Assembly: GCA_034429975.1 (NCBI GenBank)
Contig: DAOUFM010000115.1
Span: forward strand, 1 to 19,561
Direction of reading: 5' to 3'
DNA length: 19,561 bases
From: UBA6170 sp034429975
GTDB taxonomy: Bacteria > Chloroflexota > Anaerolineae > Anaerolineales > Anaerolineaceae
Shown: piece by piece, positions 16,613-19,561 of the stretch
How positions within the stretch are numbered: the stretch's first letter is position 1
Layout of the letters: the number at the start of each line of letters is the position of its first letter
Notes under the pieces: generated by a model
What the model was told of the DNA's origin: nothing
What the model saw: the letters and a program-made list of their open reading frames with translations, nothing else
The model's database searches: none
Program-made: the position numbers and the translations under genes

Positions 16613-18295
16613 TCAAGTTTCAGGAATGACAGGTTCAATAATTTCTGTTGGAGCATTTTGATCTGCAAAAATTATTAATTCTGTTCGAGCTCGTGAACAA
16701 CCCACATACATTACCATATCCCGATTAAAGTTAGTTCGAGTATCGATTTCAGTGATAATGACAACTTTGCGTTCCAAACCTTTGAACTTAAAAATGCTAG
16801 TTGCTTGAATTTTAGAAGGATGGGTCGGGTATTGATCAGTAAGAATAAAATTGCCCAACTTTAAACCGCTCTTAAGTTGTGTTTTCGCTTCACCACGTGG
16901 AGTTAGTATAACGATATCTTCAGGGTCAATGTGGTCCTCAATAACTAAGCGATGGATTATTTTTTGTAGCTGACGCTGCATATCTTCCTCCCCATTATAG
17001 GTAAGACGCTGTGGTTCACGCCCAAGGGGACTGTAACATTCCAAGCTTTCAGGTTTATTGTGGAATTTTGCCACTAAATCATGGATTGCTTTAGTATTGC
17101 GACAGTTTTGATTTAGCTGAAAAGAAGATTCGGTAATTAGTCCGCTGAAATTTTCAAATCCACCATATAGATTTTGATTATTGTCGAAAAAAATATACAG
17201 ATACCCGCCTTCCTTTAACAATGCTTCAAGTCCTATCCAGTAATTTTCTTTAAAGTCTTGACCTTCGTCAATAATGATAGCATCGTATATACGGCCCATT
17301 TTTTCCGCTGAATCTAATAAAACCTCGGGTAAATATTGATCATAAAACTCATTTTGGTTAGAAAAATGACGAAGAGAAAATCCAGTTTGTCGGGCAGCAG
17401 TTTTACATAATTCATGAAAATTAAAAACTTCTACCTTTGGCAGTTTTCTGCTTAAATCCTGCGCTAAAGCAATATTGTAACAGACCAACAAAACGGACAT
17501 ACCCAGATCTGCAAATTGTTTTGCTTTTTTGGCTGCCAGCATAGTTTTTCCGGAACCAGCACAACCGGAGATAGCAGCTCGTTTTCGATCTCCTAATAAG
17601 GAGAGAGCTCGAAATTGTTGCTCGGTTAATTCGATTAATTTTTGATCCTCATATTCTAATTCCACACCTAAGGGAGATAGAATCTCAAAGGAATTTGCCA
17701 ACAACCCTTCGATCATTTGCATGCGCTTAATTCCTGGAGCTCCCTTACGCATGTGCGTACCAAAACAATAGGAAAACAAATTTTCTATTGTGTTTGTTAT
17801 ATCGTCAAGATCTTCATGGTCAATTATCAGTTCATTGGGTAAATCAATTTTATAAAAGAATCCGGGCTTCTTAAAACTATCAGGGAAACAGATAGCATAG
17901 TTGATATTAAATTCATCATATGGCCACCCAGGCAGTGTTTCTAGTCTCCTTTTTAATTCGTAGTGGTTTCTGCTGGCTTGCAGAGTTGGGTCGTTAATTT
18001 CGAATATACTCCCACCTATACTTTGGCTATACCATTTCCCTTCCTCAGCATTATAGGAAATTCCACCCCCCTTAACTTCCAGTACTAAAACTCCTTTATC
18101 AGGATGAGCAATAACAAAATCAGCTTCACCTTCATTGATGCCAGTATATGGTTTATGCCCGAGCCAATGAACGCTGTAAAATACTCGATATTTTTCGGGT
18201 AAGTCTTTTAATCGATTGTAAAAATAAATTTCAGCACGGCGGCCTAGGTCTTCGGTAATTGATTGAGGTAAACGTTCAGGATAAATTTTAGCCAT
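16613..18295 (-). CDS. NERD nuclease-like domain fused to UvrD-type SF1 helicase, first gene of operon
   Basis: 560 residues. The N-terminal NERD domain (about 15-120) shows E22, then GEADF with D59, then LEVKGG with E73 and K75, which is the D...E-x-K pattern of the restriction-endonuclease-like fold. The active residues therefore seem intact. From about 222 a superfamily 1 helicase follows: LTEQQFRAL (Q motif), Walker A GCAGSGKT at 244-251, Walker B IIIDEGQDF at 340-348, QNCRN at 395-399, FKFKGLE at 502-508 and VGCSRARTEL at 531-540. Likely role: ATP-driven DNA unwinding with a possible DNA cut. It may be the effector of the defence system, since no other nuclease is seen in the operon. The ATG at 18293-18295 has only a weak GTGGG-like site upstream. 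A plausible promoter lies about 80 nt before it. NERD-helicases also occur alone, so membership is inferred from the 15-nt gap to the ATPase. Confidence 0.92.
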   Translation of the reverse strand: MAKIYPERLPQSITEDLGRRAEIYFYNRLKDLPEKYRVFYSVHWLGHKPYTGINEGEADFVIAHPDKGVLVLEVKGGGISYNAEEGKWYSQSIGGSIFEINDPTLQASRNHYELKRRLETLPGWPYDEFNINYAICFPDSFKKPGFFYKIDLPNELIIDHEDLDDITNTIENLFSYCFGTHMRKGAPGIKRMQMIEGLLANSFEILSPLGVELEYEDQKLIELTEQQFRALSLLGDRKRAAISGCAGSGKTMLAAKKAKQFADLGMSVLLVCYNIALAQDLSRKLPKVEVFNFHELCKTAARQTGFSLRHFSNQNEFYDQYLPEVLLDSAEKMGRIYDAIIIDEGQDFKENYWIGLEALLKEGGYLYIFFDNNQNLYGGFENFSGLITESSFQLNQNCRNTKAIHDLVAKFHNKPESLECYSPLGREPQRLTYNGEEDMQRQLQKIIHRLVIEDHIDPEDIVILTPRGEAKTQLKSGLKLGNFILTDQYPTHPSKIQATSIFKFKGLERKVVIITEIDTRTNFNRDMVMYVGCSRARTELIIFADQNAPTEIIEPVIPET

Positions 18296-18376
18296 ACTGA
18301 CCCACTCTTAAAGAAAAATTTTTGCTGCTTTGGAAACTTATAAAGAACATAAATGAGTTGACCCCTTGTGTATTTT

Positions 18377-18404
18377 ATTATAGTAAAAAAGTGATTAAAA
18401 ACAA
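18377..18404 (-). promoter_or_regulatory. putative sigma70-type promoter of the six-gene operon
   Basis: On the minus strand TTGTTT (18399-18404) is followed after 16 nt by a perfect TATAAT (18377-18382). Transcription would start near 18370, leaving about 75 nt of leader before the NERD-helicase ATG. A second TATAAT occurs at 18455-18460 but lacks a good -35 box. No operator palindrome or regulator gene is visible nearby. Confidence 0.5.
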
Positions 18405-18797
18405 CCCGAATGGAAAAACAGGTTTAAATAAAAAACTTTGAGTTGAACTTAATAATTATAATTTGTTCTATTAAAAATGAAATTAACTTCGCCTTTACAA
18501 TCGGCTTTCAACGTTAATTTGGAAATTGAAAAGAATGAGTCCCCCCATCTCATAACCCCCGCGAACCAACCTGAATTCACACCAACTTCTGCCAGCAAGT
18601 CCTCTGCAAAGAGTGAATAGTCCTAAAAAACGTTGACTAAAAATCTGAACTGGGATTTACAGGATTATGGATTGAGTATACTTTGTAAAGAATCTTGCGA
18701 TTGAAAATTGATGATCATTCAGAATTATTATCAGGATTTACAGGATGTAGGTCATGGGGGGAGTTTAGCAAAAGATCCCAGGGGCAGGGACAATCTT
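18405..18797. other. intergenic region upstream of the operon, no convincing gene
   Basis: The region moves from AT-rich promoter-side sequence to mixed composition. The phrase GGATTTACAGGAT occurs twice (near 18652 and 18733), a small dispersed repeat. A 47-codon plus-strand frame at 18477-18620 has no ribosome binding site and a Ser/Pro-rich, unstructured product, so I do not call it. No RNA gene is seen. Confidence 0.5.
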
Positions 18798-18871
18798 CAG
18801 GGCAGGTCTAGGGACGCTGCCCCTACGAAAACAAAAATTCGTGTAACTTGCCCCCTTCGGGGGTTCGTGGA
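18798..18871. repeat. hairpin-bearing interspersed repeat, copy 1
   Basis: GGGCAG (18800-18805) pairs with CTGCCC (18817-18822). The unit continues CCCTACGAAAACAAAAATTCGTG and then a second hairpin, CCCCCTTCGGGGG, followed by TTCGTGGA. Variants recur at 19185, 19266 and 19389. Two hairpins in a conserved short unit suggest a REP- or MITE-like non-autonomous element. A preceding GGGGCAG at 18781 gives an alternative pairing with the same right arm. Confidence 0.75.
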
Positions 18872-18903
18872 TTACCAATCCCTGGGAGCATTGAGCAAAC
18901 TCC

Positions 18904-19170
18904 CATCAGCCATGAGCTAACCCACTCCCGTTCAGACAGTAGCCGTCCACGAATTAGGACACGAATTCACGAATCCCCCAGCCATCAGCCATGAGCCATG
19001 AGCCATGAGCTATCAACTTTCCGCTTTAAGCTTTGAGCTTTCCCCTTTTCGCCATCATCCATCAGCCATGAGCTAACCTACCTCGGTTCAGGCAGTTAAC
19101 CATCCACGAATAGAGGCACGAATTCACGAATTCACGAATCCCCTAGCCACCAGCCATGAGCCATGAGCCA
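18904..19170. repeat. imperfect direct repeat of about 100 bp, two copies, with GCCATGA heptamers
   Basis: Copy 1 spans 18904-18999 and copy 2 spans 19060-19170. Both start CATCAGCCATGAGCTAACC, continue through a GTTCAG(A/G)CAGT segment and CCACGAAT, then (A/G)CACGAATTCACGAATC, and end in runs of GCCATGA/GCCATCA. Copy 2 has one extra CGAATTCA unit. Between them (19020-19042) lie GCTTTAA, GCTTTGA and GCTTTCC, again with 7-bp spacing. Nothing coding is seen here. Confidence 0.8.
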
Positions 19171-19184
19171 TCAGCCAGATGGTA

Positions 19185-19439
19185 TGTCTGAAGACGCTGC
19201 CCCTACGAAAACAAAAATTCGTGTATTCGTGTACCTATTCGTGGATGGCTTATCGGTACAATCTCCAGGGCAGGTCTGAGGACACTGCCCCTACGGAAAC
19301 GAAAATTCGTGTAACTTGCCCCCTTCGGGGGTTCGTGCACCTATCTTGCCCCCTTTGGGGGTTCGTGGATGGCTTATCGGACCAATCCCCAGGTCAGGTC
19401 TGAGGACGCTGCCCCTACGAAAATGAAAATTCGTGTGTC
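19185..19439. repeat. hairpin-bearing interspersed repeat, copies 2 to 4
   Basis: Copy 2 (19185-19253) lacks the left GGGCAG arm. Copy 3 (19266-19380) has GGGCAG...CTGCCC and two C5-loop-G5 type hairpins in a row (CCCCCTTCGGGGG, then CCCCCTTTGGGGG). Copy 4 (19389-19439) is cut off after AAAATTCGTG. The phrase TGGATGGCTTATCGG recurs at a period of 124 nt (19242 and 19366), so copies 3 and 4 sit in a tandem arrangement. GC is about 53% in the 60 nt from 19261, well above the operon. Confidence 0.75.
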
Positions 19440-19455
19440 ACTGACCGGGGTAGAC

Positions 19456-19535
19456 TTTACCAGAGATAGTCGCCCGATGTTTACCAGGGATGATCGGACG
19501 ATGTTTACCAGGGATAGTCGCACGGTGTTTACCAG
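19456..19535. repeat. 24-bp tandem iterons at window end
   Basis: Three full units of TTTACCAGRGATRRTCGSMCGRTG (19456-19479, 19480-19503, 19504-19527) are followed by the start of a fourth (TTTACCAG, 19528-19535). The array is preceded by TGTCACTGACCGGGG. Regularly spaced protein-sized repeats next to a sharp sequence border resemble the multiple transposase-binding sites inside IS21-like ends. The element body, if there is one, would lie beyond the window. Confidence 0.75.
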
Positions 19536-19561
19536 TGTGAGAAAATCTCTCCTAAAAGAAC

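Noticed and set aside
18477..18620. 47-codon plus-strand frame in the upstream region
   Set aside because: No ribosome binding site, Ser/Pro-rich unstructured product; probably chance.
18708..19403. Plus-strand frames of 70 and 74 codons in the right flank
   Set aside because: They translate the hairpin repeats (the same RVTCPLRGFV phrase in both) and are not genes.
18800..19440. CRISPR array
   Set aside because: Repeat units vary in length and sequence, spacing is irregular, and no cas gene is present.

Overview
The window looks like an accessory (defence-island) segment of a bacterial chromosome. Five large genes and one small one sit head to tail on the minus strand (519-18295) with almost no space between them. 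They are flanked on both sides by short degenerate repeats and by pieces of other accessory genes. Coding GC is moderate to low. The repeat-rich flanks, with heptamer arrays and hairpins, are of the kind seen in large genomes of uncultured bacteria such as Chloroflexota/Anaerolineae-like lineages. No rRNA, tRNA or ribosomal protein gene is present to fix the taxonomy, so that guess is weak.

Layout, left to right. Positions 2-127 (+) hold the C-terminal end of a VapC-like PIN-domain toxin. Positions 128-190 are a tandem heptamer array. Positions 191-501 hold no convincing gene. The operon follows, read right to left in transcription order: (1) 18295-16613, a NERD nuclease-like domain fused to a UvrD/SF1 helicase; (2) 16597-12890, a large P-loop ATPase of the PglY/BrxC-like (DUF6079) kind; (3) 12879-10108, a DNA adenine/cytosine-N4-type methyltransferase with a zinc ribbon; (4) 10079-6222, an unrecognised 1285-residue protein with a beta-rich centre and a C-terminal C2H2-type finger; (5) 6201-1228, a DEAH-box helicase with a C-terminal DUF1998/MrfA-type zinc domain; (6) 1238-519, a small helical protein that overlaps gene 5. 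The spacings are 15, 10, 28 and 20 nt and an 11-nt overlap. A sigma70-like promoter lies about 80 nt upstream of gene 1. From 18405 to the end there is no convincing gene. The sequence there is dominated by several interleaved repeat families, ending in a 24-bp tandem iteron array.

How the genes may work together: a methyltransferase, a PglY/BrxC-like ATPase and a DUF1998 helicase in one operon are hallmarks shared with BREX and DISARM phage-defence systems. The set here is neither. No PglZ phosphatase, BrxL protease or DrmC phospholipase-D nuclease is visible. Instead there is a giant unknown protein with a eukaryote-like finger and a NERD-helicase. The inferred model is self/non-self discrimination by methylation, with ATPase/helicase remodelling and a possible NERD nuclease effector. 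The methyltransferase carries a sharply AT-rich central section, consistent with exchange of its target-recognition region. Related DISARM-like arrays (for example those reported as ARMADA) may overlap with this gene set and must be compared before claiming novelty.
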